A DNA stretch of 64,000 bases from NCBI RefSeq assembly GCF_902364025.1, contig NZ_CABJCG010000017.1:70407-134406 (forward strand), in the 5' to 3' direction. The stretch is from Enterocloster lavalensis. GTDB lineage: Bacteria; Bacillota; Clostridia; Lachnospirales; Lachnospiraceae. The notes beneath the pieces are model-generated. The model was not told the DNA's origin. It saw nothing but the letters and a program-made list of their open reading frames with translations, and did no database searches. Positions 44,166 through 52,078 of this stretch are shown piece by piece (positions within the stretch are counted from its first letter, which is position 1; each line of letters starts with the position of its first letter). A program made the position numbers and the translations under genes.

Positions 44166-45215
44166 TCACACCAGCACATACCGTTTCATATAATCCGCGT
44201 CCCGGGCGGCTTCCTTCGCCGTCCTGGCGGAAATGACCTGATCCTTGTAGAGCCGCACCAGGAAATTGTCCATGGTGATGCTCCCCTCCTGAGCCGCGGA
44301 GGCCATGGAGCTGGCGATCTGAGGCGTCTTGGCCTCCCGGATCAGATTGCGGATGGCGGGCGTCACCATCATCAGCTCGCAGGCCGCCACCCTGCCCCTG
44401 CCGTTTTTGCGCTCCACCAGCTGCTGGGACAGCACCGCCAGAAGGCAGGTGGAGAGCTGCAGCCGGATCTGCCGCTGCAAACCGTCCGGAAATACATTCA
44501 CAATGCGGTCAATGGAATCCGCCGCGGAATTGGTGTGCAGGGTCCCGAATACCAGATGGCCGGTCTCCGCCGCCGTCAGCGCCGTCTCGATGGTGTCCAG
44601 ATCCCGCAGCTCGCCGATGAGAATCACATCGGGGTCCTCCCGCAGGGCGGCCCTTAAGCCGTCCCCGTAGCTTCTCGTATCCGTCCCGATCTGCCGCTGG
44701 TTGACCACGCACTGGTCCGGCGTGTAAATGTACTCCACCGGATCCTCCAGCGTGATAATATGGCCTTTTCTGGTGCGGTTGATCTCATTCAAAATGGCCG
44801 CCAGGGTGGTGGATTTACCCGAGCCGGTCTCCCCCGTCACCAGGATCAGCCCCCGTTTCATGGACGGGAACTGGGAAACCGCCGGTGGAAGCCCCAGACT
44901 GTCCAGCTCCGGAATCCGCTCGCTCAGCAGCCGGATAGCGGTGGAAATATACCCCTGCTGCCGAAACAGATTGATTCGGACCCGGATGCCCGCAAAGGTT
45001 CCCGCCAGATCCAGCTCTCCGATCTCCCGGATCCGCTCATACGCCTCTCCGGCCAGCTCCCTGGCATAACCCTCGCAGTCCGCAGCCGTCAGCATTTCCC
45101 CGTCCATATCTTCCAGCCGCCCGTCCCGCCTGAATCTCGGCGGCAGCCCTTTTACCAGATGAATATCCGAAGCGCCCGCATCCCCGGCCGTCCGAATCAT
45201 TTCTTCGATTGTCAC
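44166..45215 (-). CDS. pilT: Type IV pilus retraction ATPase PilT
   Basis: The 349-residue cytoplasmic hexameric ATPase has GASDIHLVKGLPPRFRRDG at the N-terminus, Walker A VTGETGSGKSTT (about 130), the Asp box and Walker B region VILIGELRDLDTIETALTAAETGH, the His box HLVFGTLHTNSA, and the retraction-specific C-terminal element AIRNLIREAKTPQIASSM. GTG 45215 is the start, six bases after AGGAA; the pilB stop is nine bases upstream. Presence of PilT predicts a retractable pilus capable of twitching, DNA uptake or mechanosensing. Confidence 0.96.
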   Translation of the reverse strand: MTIEEMIRTAGDAGASDIHLVKGLPPRFRRDGRLEDMDGEMLTAADCEGYARELAGEAYERIREIGELDLAGTFAGIRVRINLFRQQGYISTAIRLLSERIPELDSLGLPPAVSQFPSMKRGLILVTGETGSGKSTTLAAILNEINRTRKGHIITLEDPVEYIYTPDQCVVNQRQIGTDTRSYGDGLRAALREDPDVILIGELRDLDTIETALTAAETGHLVFGTLHTNSAADSIDRIVNVFPDGLQRQIRLQLSTCLLAVLSQQLVERKNGRGRVAACELMMVTPAIRNLIREAKTPQIASSMASAAQEGSITMDNFLVRLYKDQVISARTAKEAARDADYMKRYVLV

Positions 45216-45223
45216 GTCTGTTC

Positions 45224-46918
45224 CTACCCTTCTATGGAATTGATGGTGCGGCGGGCCTCGTCAGCCGTGGTAACGCCCTCCAGCACCAGGCGCCGGCAGT
45301 TGTCCCGGATGGACACATAGTCCGCCCCCTCTGCCGCCTGCACCAGCTGTTCCTTCGAACCGCCCTCCGCGATGCAGCGGCGGGTCTCCCGGTTCATCAT
45401 CAAAATCTCAAAAACCCCCGTCCTGCCCCGGTAACCGGTGTCAAAGCAGTAGGGACAGCCCTTGCCCTTATAGAAGGTGACATCGCTGCCGCGGTCCATG
45501 CCCAGAATCTCCAGATCCTCCGGGGTGGGCTTGTAGGCCGTCTTGCAGTTGGGGCAGATCCGCCGGACCAGGCGCTGGGAAATGATTCCGTTGAGCGCGC
45601 TGGCGATCAGATACGGCTCCACGCCGATATCCTTCAACCGGTCGATGGTGGAAATGGCATCGTTGGTATGTATGGTGGAAAGCACCAAATGTCCTGTGAT
45701 CGCGGCCCGCATGGCGATCTCCGCGGTCTCGCCGTCCCGTATCTCGCCCACCGCGATGATATCCGGGTCCTGGCGCAGAATGGAGCGCAGGCCGTTGGCA
45801 AAGGTCATGTCCACCTTCTCGTTGATCTGCACCTGATTGACCCCTGAAATATTATATTCCACCGGGTCCTCCAAAGTGACCAGGTTGACCTCCTCCCGGT
45901 TCAGCTCCCCGATCATGGTGTACATGGTGGAGGATTTACCGCTTCCCGTGGGGCCCACGATCAGGATCACGCCGCTGTGGTTGGAGATCAATTTAGCGTA
46001 TTTATCCAGGTCCGGGCCGCTGAGGCCGATGCCCGCCTTATTCAAAAGGTCGGTGGACTTGTTCAGGAGACGGATCACCACCTTCTCCCCGTAAATTAAC
46101 GGCAGGGTGGAGATTCGCAGATCGATGTCCTGGCTCTTGATCCTCACGTTGGCGCGGCCGTCCAGCGGAATTCTGCGCTCCGCGATATTCATCCCGCCCA
46201 TGATCTTGATGCGGGAGATCACCGACGACTGCAGGTCCTTGGGCACGGTGAGAATCTTGTGGAGCATGCCGTCGATTCTCATGCGCACCGCCACGTCCGT
46301 CTCCCGCGGCTCGATGTGAATGTCGCTGACCCGCTCGGTCACGGCCCGCTCGATAATGGAGTTCACCAGGCGCACCGTGGGCGCGCTGATGGTGTCCTCG
46401 TCCCCGATCTCCAGGGAGGGCACCGCGGACTCCGGCGACTGCTCCGCATTTCCCGACTGGCGCATCTCCTCGATGGCCCGGGCCACGCCCTCGTTTCCGT
46501 ACAGGTTCATGATAGCCCGGTCGATGCTGTTGGCGGTGGAAATCATGGGGATCACACGCTTCCGGGAGGCGGTTTTGGCCTCCTCGATGGCCATGAAGTT
46601 CATGGGGTCCTTCATCGCCAGGTAGAGCGAATCCTTCTCCACCCGGACCGGAACCACCCCGTATTTGCGCGCGATATTCTTGGGCACCTGGGCGGACATT
46701 CTGGGATCGATGTCAATCTTGGACAGATCCACAAACTCGATCCCCAGCTGCATCTGAAGGGCCTCGATCAGCTGCTTCTCCGTGATCACGCCCCGGTCGA
46801 TGAGCAGCGTTCCCAGGCGCTCCTTCGTCTCCTTCTGCAGCTGCAGCGCATGGTTTAACTGCTCCTCGTTGATCAGCCCAACCGACAGCAGCAGGTCGCC
46901 AAGTCTCTTATAAATCAC
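45224..46918 (-). CDS. pilB: Type IV pilus extension ATPase PilB with MshEN c-di-GMP-binding domain
   Basis: The cytoplasmic extension motor of about 564 residues. Two MshEN motifs (RLGxxLxxxG...L...L..Q) occur in tandem at about residues 4-27 and 33-56, separated by five residues, exactly the arrangement that binds cyclic di-GMP. The motor has Walker A GPTGSGKSSTMYTM (about 325), Walker B VGEIRDGETAEIAMRAA, HLVLSTIHTND and a four-cysteine zinc site (RICPNCKTAY and GCPYCFDTGYRGR). GTG 46918 is chosen because GGGAGGAG lies six bases upstream; the GTG at 46942 has no ribosome site. It is the first gene of the pilus operon. Confidence 0.95.
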   Translation of the reverse strand: MIYKRLGDLLLSVGLINEEQLNHALQLQKETKERLGTLLIDRGVITEKQLIEALQMQLGIEFVDLSKIDIDPRMSAQVPKNIARKYGVVPVRVEKDSLYLAMKDPMNFMAIEEAKTASRKRVIPMISTANSIDRAIMNLYGNEGVARAIEEMRQSGNAEQSPESAVPSLEIGDEDTISAPTVRLVNSIIERAVTERVSDIHIEPRETDVAVRMRIDGMLHKILTVPKDLQSSVISRIKIMGGMNIAERRIPLDGRANVRIKSQDIDLRISTLPLIYGEKVVIRLLNKSTDLLNKAGIGLSGPDLDKYAKLISNHSGVILIVGPTGSGKSSTMYTMIGELNREEVNLVTLEDPVEYNISGVNQVQINEKVDMTFANGLRSILRQDPDIIAVGEIRDGETAEIAMRAAITGHLVLSTIHTNDAISTIDRLKDIGVEPYLIASALNGIISQRLVRRICPNCKTAYKPTPEDLEILGMDRGSDVTFYKGKGCPYCFDTGYRGRTGVFEILMMNRETRRCIAEGGSKEQLVQAAEGADYVSIRDNCRRLVLEGVTTADEARRTINSIEG

Positions 46919-46923
46919 GTTTT

Positions 46924-46938
46924 GCTCCTCCCCGGAGC
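46924..46938 (-). promoter_or_regulatory. Hairpin sequestering the pilB ribosome binding site
   Basis: Minus strand GCTCC-GGGGA-GGAGC: the ribosome site AGGAG is the 3' arm of a five-pair, all-GC-rich stem just before the pilB GTG. It could lower or regulate translation of the first pilus gene. Confidence 0.5.
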
Positions 46939-46976
46939 TCACGAAAAAAGCCCCGCTGAATATTTAGAATGTTTTT

Positions 46977-47005
46977 ATTATATCCCCTTTTGATTTGGTA
47001 ATCAA
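46977..47005 (-). promoter_or_regulatory. Sigma-A promoter of the pilus operon
   Basis: Minus strand TTGATT, 17-base spacer, TATAAT (consensus -10). Predicted start is about 46970, giving a leader of about 50 bases that includes the hairpin over the pilB ribosome site. No c-di-GMP riboswitch sequence was recognised in the leader. Confidence 0.82.
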
Positions 47006-47090
47006 TTACAATTTCTCTTCCAGATCGGAGATTTTCGGTTTTTTTTGACTATTTTTGCATTATGTAGAACTTTCTGAAATTTCTGAAATA

Positions 47091-47135
47091 GAAAAACAGC
47101 CTGACTTCTGCTTATGGTGCAGTTGTCAGGCTGTT
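47091..47135 (-). terminator. Terminator after the RDD pseudogene
   Basis: Perfect 11-base arms AACAGCCTGAC / GTCAGGCTGTT followed on minus by TTTTC, 34 bases after the last stop. It insulates the pilus operon from upstream transcription. Confidence 0.85.
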
Positions 47136-47168
47136 AGTTCCTACTTCAGTTTTATATCCAAAGCCACT

Positions 47169-47981
47169 CTATTTCGATGTACAAGACAGAGATACCTCCA
47201 ACTGATCTCCAAAAACGCTCAGCATTATAATGGTTTTACGACCATACTCCTCTTCTCTTTCCAGCATTCGGACCGTAAACCTGTAGCCGCCTTCTTCTAT
47301 CTTTGTGTTTCGGACAAATCCCTCATTTTGAATCAGGTACTCCGTGTAGCGATCCACCATTCCATCCCCATCCCCTTGGATCGCATATTGATACATTGCA
47401 TGGGAACGTTTGGGATTGTTGGCGGAAGAGCCGTGCTTCAGCTTCTGCTTTCCCAGAACCGTGTAGATTGAGGGGATTTTCTGATCACTTACAATATAAT
47501 ACTGTGCCTTTGATGTATGGTCGAGCATCACAGAAGATAATGAAAGTACCACTCCTAACCACACTAATCGCAACTCTTATCAACGTCTTGCCGGGCGATA
47601 TACCCGGGGGTGTTTGATCGATAATGCCCAGCCGTTTGTCGTAGGGCATCTGTCTGTCAAGACAGAAATAGAGGATCAGCGTCACAGGCCAAATTACAAA
47701 AAGCAAAAACTTCAAAAACGTGTGCAGAAGGGAGTTGACAAGCCTGGCCTTTCCATCCTCCCAGTGCCACTCCGGCCGGATGCCAAGAATCCACTTTCCC
47801 AGCGTCAATCCCCAAGCCAGTAGTCGGTGATGAATAAATATCCCAGAAGTGCGATATACACCACCGGGCGAATGATTCTGATATCTTCCCCCGCAATTCC
47901 CAGCCCCCTTACATTAGCCAATGTAACATAGGGAAACATGCAAATCATGTAGTCAATCCACGAGGCTATGATTCGTCTCAT
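47169..47981 (-). pseudogene. RDD-family membrane protein, broken by two frameshifts
   Basis: From ATG 47981 (AGGAGGAGG upstream) the frame reads MRRIIASWIDYMICMF, the conserved Arg/Asp start of RDD proteins, and continues to DYWLGD before a stop at about 47820. The next frame continues without a gap as WGLTLGKWILGIRPEW, LLFVIWPVTLILYF and MPYDKRLGIID, then a second shift near 47560 leads into LVWLGVVLSLSSVML and a 110-residue polar C-terminal part ending at 47169. Together the pieces describe one protein of about 270 residues with several membrane segments. Either the gene is decayed or the sequence has two indels. The function of RDD proteins is mostly unknown; some act in ion transport. 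Confidence 0.75.
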
Positions 47982-48045
47982 ATTGATCGACCTCCTCCTA
48001 TCATAAAATACCGCCTTTTTGTGCTATCGCGGTTCTCTGTACAGT

Positions 48046-48075
48046 AAAAATAAGCCCGTTGTTATGCGGGCTTAT
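48046..48075 (-). terminator. Terminator after agrD
   Basis: The arms ATAAGCCCG / CGGGCTTAT are followed on minus by TTTTTAC, 35 bases after the agrD stop codon. It closes the agr transcript. Confidence 0.88.
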
Positions 48076-48109
48076 AAGGGTACTGGCGTTTTAACTATTT
48101 GGCCATCTT

Positions 48110-48226
48110 TCACTTTAATTCTTCCGGAACTTCGGGCTGATAGCTGGAACCCAAAGACATGAAGCCCGCCCCCAATTCCGCAACCTTTCCAATAAAAGTA
48201 GCTACCATAAGCAAAAATGTGTTCAT
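48110..48226 (-). CDS. agrD: AgrD-type cyclic autoinducer peptide precursor (38 residues)
   Basis: A 38-codon frame whose ATG overlaps the agrB stop as ATGA, with AAAGAGG upstream. It has the AgrD plan: a short amphipathic N-terminal helix (MNTFLLMVATFIGKVAEL), a core, and an acidic C-terminal recognition tail YQPEVPEELK, which aligns with the conserved P-E-x-P-E-E-L of clostridial AgrD proteins. The residues before the tail are SLGSS, aligned with the ring position (C-L-W-F-F in Clostridium perfringens), so the predicted signal is a five-residue ring closed by serine as a lactone. There is no cysteine in the peptide. AgrB would cut and cyclise it; AgrC would detect it. The exact ring and N-terminal tail are inference. 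Confidence 0.9.
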   Translation of the reverse strand: MNTFLLMVATFIGKVAELGAGFMSLGSSYQPEVPEELK

Positions 48227-48804
48227 ACGCCTCTTTCTCCTCTCTTTGGAATCATAATCATAATTGCAACTATACAGGACGTGATAACCGCCGTATAGAG
48301 GACTTCCGTTCCGGCCAGCGCTTTCAGCGCCAGAAGGGCCGCCGCTTCAATCACAATCAAAGTGTGCGTATATTTTCTGTTCTTCAGAATCCGCGCTTCT
48401 TTTAGGGGGTGTGTCCTGGAAACGAACGGAGCCTCTTTCCAAATAAATGCAAATGACAGTGCCAGCAGCACCCACAAAAGGATCTCCGGCAGCGCCGCCC
48501 GGGAACTGTAAATCGAGGCTGCCACACATAATGCCGCAATGATATTGGTCAGTGCGAAGCAACGTCCATACGACGAAGCGTGATACCCCCCGGCAACGGT
48601 TCTGACCGGCATAAAAAAGAGAAGAAACGTTACCGACAGACTTGCGCAATCAAATATCGCACCCACTGCCAGAATGCTGACAGCGCACAGTGTGGTAGAC
48701 CAGAACAACTCAAAACCATACACATAAACCGCTTTCCGCTCTATTTGAATTGCGCCTTGATCGAGCAAAACACTGGTACATTTTTGGGCTAAAAATTGAA
48801 GCAT
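48223..48804 (-). CDS. agrB: AgrB-family autoinducer-processing membrane protease
   Basis: The 193-residue polytopic membrane protein has the AgrB catalytic pair: histidine in MPVRTVAGGYHASSYGRC (about 75) and cysteine in the same segment about seven residues later, with about six hydrophobic segments. Length is normal. It cleaves the C-terminal tail of AgrD and forms the (thio)lactone. It starts about 100 bases after agrC, with its own promoter and two LytTR-like repeats in that gap, and overlaps agrD by four bases. Confidence 0.94.
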   Translation of the reverse strand: MLQFLAQKCTSVLLDQGAIQIERKAVYVYGFELFWSTTLCAVSILAVGAIFDCASLSVTFLLFFMPVRTVAGGYHASSYGRCFALTNIIAALCVAASIYSSRAALPEILLWVLLALSFAFIWKEAPFVSRTHPLKEARILKNRKYTHTLIVIEAAALLALKALAGTEVLYTAVITSCIVAIMIMIPKRGERGV

Positions 48805-48848
48805 AGCGTTCCCTCATATCCGGTTCTTTTAAAATATTCTAACATTCC

Positions 48849-48898
48849 ATTATATGGTCAAAATCATTTGTCCGTAAAATGCAGAATTTTTGTCCGTA
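48849..48898 (-). promoter_or_regulatory. agrBD promoter with two LytTR (AgrA-like) direct repeats
   Basis: The minus strand carries TACGGACAAA at 48898-48889 and again at 48876-48867, exactly 22 bases apart (two helical turns), the geometry of LytTR-domain regulator sites. They overlap a poor -35 (TTACGG, 48877-48872), followed after 17 bases by a consensus -10 TATAAT (48854-48849). This fits an activator-dependent promoter with autoregulation by the AgrA encoded upstream. Confidence 0.75.
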
Positions 48899-48905
48899 TA
48901 ATCGT

Positions 48906-50186
48906 TCAGTTATAAAATGAAATACAAACATTAAACTCTTGATCATCATAGTCCACCATCAGAGTGCCGTCATATTTTTGAACAATCAGCCTCATACTTT
49001 CCAATCCCCATCCATGCGCCTTTTTATCTGTCTTTGATGAAAATAGCTGTTCATTTTTTACGACAGGCTGTCCCTCAAAGGTGTTCGATATATTGATAAA
49101 TGACATTTCATTCTTCCTGCGCATCACAACCCGTATCCACCGCCTCCCCTCAGGAAGCTTTTCACAGCCCTCGATGGCATTGTTCAGAGCATTTCCAAAC
49201 AGGGCGGTTATCTCCTGCTCCGACAATTTGAGGTCTAATTGATCCGCCTGGATATCAATGTATATCCTCTTTCTCTGCGCTTCCCGCACCTTATAATCCA
49301 ACAGTATATCCAGCGTTTCGATCCCCGTCCATTTTTGAGGCGCTTCCCTGATTTCCGAAAGCCTCAATTCATCCATATATGCATTTGCCTTGTCAAATTC
49401 ATGGTTGGAAAGGTAATTTTTAATCACAATCATATGGTTTTTGATATTGTGATAGTAAATCTGATAATTCCGGTAATCCTGAGCCAGCAGTTCATAACTC
49501 TCGGCAATCAGATTATTTCTCTCACCTGCTAATTCGCGGCAGCTCCTGGAATTCATTTCCTCTATGTACTGAATGCTTGAATACAAAACGGACAGCAGTA
49601 TAACCAGCAAAAGCAGCCAGAGGATCAGGTCCTGGGCGCCGCTCTGTTTAAACGTCATTTTACCGAGATAATATACAGCCGTTGTGCACAAAATAGCTCC
49701 CGCCGTTATTTTTCTCACGGAAGTGCGGATATTGCCAAAAAAGCGATGGACGATAAGCGCGTATATGCCTAAAAGAATCCCTTTGCTCAGCAAAATGTGA
49801 TATAACCGAACATTCGAATAGGACTCTATAACCTTTTTCCCGAATGTGGTGTCGTGGAACAGAATGCTCAGAGAGGAGATTGATAGAAAATCAATCACGT
49901 GGATGAGCAAGAGATACAGAGTGGCGAAAATAAATGTATCAACCCATTTTAGCTTGTAAATCATACATGCGGTAATTGCAATTCCAACAATCCCAATCAC
50001 AGTGGTCAACATTGAAAACAACTGGTATTGATTAACTGTCCACGCGACCAGTGTTGTAATCCCGGCTCCCGCTGCGCTTCCTTTCCAGATGATTTTCTCC
50101 TGCTTTAATACAGCTGAGCAGAACATTACCCCAATCATACATTCTACAAAGGTCGCTAAGAATTCTATCATCTGAAAGAATATCAT
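48906..50186 (-). CDS. agrC: AgrC-type sensor histidine kinase
   Basis: A 426-residue kinase with six or so N-terminal membrane helices (about 5-200) that form the peptide receptor, a coiled coil (EEMNSRSCRELAGERNNL), the HPK10 phospho-acceptor histidine in YYHNIKNHMIVIKNYL (about 247), and a GHKL ATPase domain with LFGNALNNAIEGCEKL (N box) and GWGLESMRLIVQKYDG (G box). This is the AgrC/ComD layout. It overlaps agrA by four bases. The predicted ligand is the AgrD-derived cyclic peptide; the phosphate goes to the upstream-encoded AgrA. Confidence 0.93.
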   Translation of the reverse strand: MIFFQMIEFLATFVECMIGVMFCSAVLKQEKIIWKGSAAGAGITTLVAWTVNQYQLFSMLTTVIGIVGIAITACMIYKLKWVDTFIFATLYLLLIHVIDFLSISSLSILFHDTTFGKKVIESYSNVRLYHILLSKGILLGIYALIVHRFFGNIRTSVRKITAGAILCTTAVYYLGKMTFKQSGAQDLILWLLLLVILLSVLYSSIQYIEEMNSRSCRELAGERNNLIAESYELLAQDYRNYQIYYHNIKNHMIVIKNYLSNHEFDKANAYMDELRLSEIREAPQKWTGIETLDILLDYKVREAQRKRIYIDIQADQLDLKLSEQEITALFGNALNNAIEGCEKLPEGRRWIRVVMRRKNEMSFINISNTFEGQPVVKNEQLFSSKTDKKAHGWGLESMRLIVQKYDGTLMVDYDDQEFNVCISFYN

Positions 50187-50905
50187 AGAGTCCCCCTCCA
50201 GCGCCGGTTCAAAGCCTCTTTCAGTTCAATGGTGCCCTGCCTGCTTGCAATTATTTCAAGTCCATCGTCCAGGAAAATGCGGTCTCCAACTACCTTTCTG
50301 ACACATGATAAATTTAAAATCTGCCCCCGGTCCAGATAAAGCATGTCCGGATTATCAAGCTTCTCGTATACTTCCTGTAGAGGCAGACGTTCCGTCTCGG
50401 TAAAGCCTCCCCGCAATACAAAAACGGCGTTCTTCTGCTCTTTATAGATATACATAATATTTCTCTGGTACAGCTTTATAAATTTTCTGTGATTGGCAAT
50501 GACGTACTGTCTGCTGTCCGGGGCAGTTTCCAAATGCTGAAACAGACGATCCAGAGCAGGCGGCAAATCCTGTTCCGCCCTTTCCTTTAATACATATCGA
50601 AAAATATTCATTCCGCAAGCTTCCACGGCATAACCCGCAAAAGATGATAAAAAAATAATGTTTGCCGAATCGGTGAGCTTATGAATGGAATTAACCAGAT
50701 CAATGCCAGAAAAATTGGGCATTTCGATATCGAGAATATAGATGTCAAATAAAATTTTGGATTCCGTTTTATCCATCAGCTGGGCGCTGCTGAAAAACGG
50801 CAGCAGCACCGCATCGATCTTGTGCTTGGCGCAATAGGTTTGGACTATGGACTCCAGTTGCTTGAGGTATGCCTTATTATCGTCACACAGCGCAATATGG
50901 TACAT
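50183..50905 (-). CDS. agrA: AgrA-type LytTR response regulator
   Basis: A 240-residue regulator: a receiver domain with IALCDDN, acceptor aspartate in FDIYILDIEMPNFSGIDLV and SSFAGYAVEACGMNIFRYVLK, then a LytTR DNA-binding domain (about 130-240) with FIKLYQRNIMYIYKEQKNA and FLDDGLEIIASR. ATG 50905 has GAGGGG seven bases upstream. It is first in the agrA-agrC-agrB-agrD order. It should bind the paired repeats before agrB and perhaps other promoters; none was found before pilB. Confidence 0.93.
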   Translation of the reverse strand: MYHIALCDDNKAYLKQLESIVQTYCAKHKIDAVLLPFFSSAQLMDKTESKILFDIYILDIEMPNFSGIDLVNSIHKLTDSANIIFLSSFAGYAVEACGMNIFRYVLKERAEQDLPPALDRLFQHLETAPDSRQYVIANHRKFIKLYQRNIMYIYKEQKNAVFVLRGGFTETERLPLQEVYEKLDNPDMLYLDRGQILNLSCVRKVVGDRIFLDDGLEIIASRQGTIELKEALNRRWRGTL

Positions 50906-50993
50906 TGCATTCCCCTCTTTTCTTTTGTTTTACAACCAGGTAAAAACCGGTTGTTGCGTAAGGCGTCGGAATGCTGCTGAAAACGCTTTTATT

Positions 50994-51031
50994 CCCCCTC
51001 CTATGAAATGATTATATCATAGGTTGGGGGG
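50994..51031 (-). promoter_or_regulatory. Palindrome and -10 element upstream of agrA
   Basis: A long dyad, CCCCCTCCTATGA / TCATAGGTTGGGGG around a central ten bases, contains TATAAT on the minus strand at 51016-51011. The predicted promoter is thus embedded in an operator-like palindrome about 90 bases before the agrA start; the -35 is weak. The other 150 bases towards 51185 show nothing clear. Confidence 0.45.
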
Positions 51032-51185
51032 ATTTTCGATTAGTATTTTACAATTTTTAGTTAATTAGCGATACAACATATACCTAATTATATATAATAG
51101 ATCAATCTTCCTCCACTTATTGCCTGCGAGCAGCCCAACGAAATAATGCCCCCTTCTTAGCCCAGTAAATTCCGCACTCTCAGTT

Positions 51186-51722
51186 CTATTCTTCTCTGAT
51201 CACCTCAATCCCCTCATACTCTTCATCCTCACCAAACACAAAAATGGTGCCAAGCTGTTCTTCAATACGAAAAAAACTCTCTTCCGCAAAGACGTCCGAG
51301 TCCTCACCCCATATTTCCTCCAGCTCCTCCCGGCTTATCCCGTAGTTACAGAGAAATTCCGGCAGTTCCGTGGAATATTCTTCAAATCCATATTCTTCCA
51401 ACATACCCTCATCCGGCTTTACATAGCGCCTTACTTCCCCGTTTTCGCAACTATACGCGAACGCCACATCACTGTCAAAGACGGAGAATGCCATCACCGG
51501 ATTCCCCGACAGCCGTTCCATCTCTTTCAGAACATCATCCTCCACCCAATATGCCCCCTCGCAGAGGCCGGCCGCAAACACCGGAACCAGTTTAAGCACC
51601 GGTCCGTTATAGATCGAAAACGTCTCGCCAAACACCTCAGCCAAAGCTTTTCCGATTCTGTGAAAGTCCGCATTCGTCAGATTGTTCTTCTTGATTAAAA
51701 AAAATACTCTTGTCATACCCAT
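51186..51722 (-). CDS. Hypothetical acidic protein, immunity-like
   Basis: A 178-residue soluble protein, not recognised. It begins MGMTRVFFLIKKNN and is strongly acidic towards the end (EELEEIWGEDSDVFAEE, then GEDEEYEGIEVI). No signal peptide or membrane segment. ATG 51722 has GAGGAG nine bases upstream. It lies downstream of a polymorphic toxin gene, among other small soluble genes on the same strand; small acidic orphan proteins in such places are often immunity proteins against related toxins, so that role is suggested, not shown. Confidence 0.6.
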   Translation of the reverse strand: MGMTRVFFLIKKNNLTNADFHRIGKALAEVFGETFSIYNGPVLKLVPVFAAGLCEGAYWVEDDVLKEMERLSGNPVMAFSVFDSDVAFAYSCENGEVRRYVKPDEGMLEEYGFEEYSTELPEFLCNYGISREELEEIWGEDSDVFAEESFFRIEEQLGTIFVFGEDEEYEGIEVIREE

Positions 51723-51754
51723 AATGTTTTCTCCTCAATATGTTTATTTTTGCG

Positions 51755-51982
51755 CTAATTCATCGACATCAGCGGTTTCGGCTCCGCCCCATATTTTTTA
51801 CATAAGGCTAAATAGTTTAAACGTTCAACCATCTCACACGCTTTCAGTACATCATCCAATGGAATCACGGTACACTGGTTCGGACCAACATTTTGTATTT
51901 CTATCAGATCCTCTTTTTCCCGCCACTGGCCGCCAAAACTTCGTATCGTCCAATCCCCGTATATCGCCGACAGGTCAAGCAA
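51755..51982 (-). CDS. Small hypothetical protein or gene fragment
   Basis: A 75-codon frame starting at a TTG (51982) with no good ribosome site; the frame is closed by a stop only five codons further upstream. It contains IYGDWTIRSFGGQWREKEDL and LNYLALCKKYGAEPKPL and ends 32 bases before the next gene. It reads like the C-terminal remnant of a larger, probably immunity-like protein. Not recognised. Confidence 0.35.
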   Translation of the reverse strand: MLDLSAIYGDWTIRSFGGQWREKEDLIEIQNVGPNQCTVIPLDDVLKACEMVERLNYLALCKKYGAEPKPLMSMN

Positions 51983-52078
51983 TCGATCAATCGCTTTTTA
52001 GAATAGAAGTCCACTCACATTATTTACATCATTTGTTAATTTACATAATTCAGAAAATGGCGACTCCCCGTCTTTAAA

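Noticed and set aside
46919..47090. c-di-GMP riboswitch before pilB
   Set aside because: Expected from some clostridial pilus operons, but neither class I nor class II core sequence is present; the leader is only about 50 bases.
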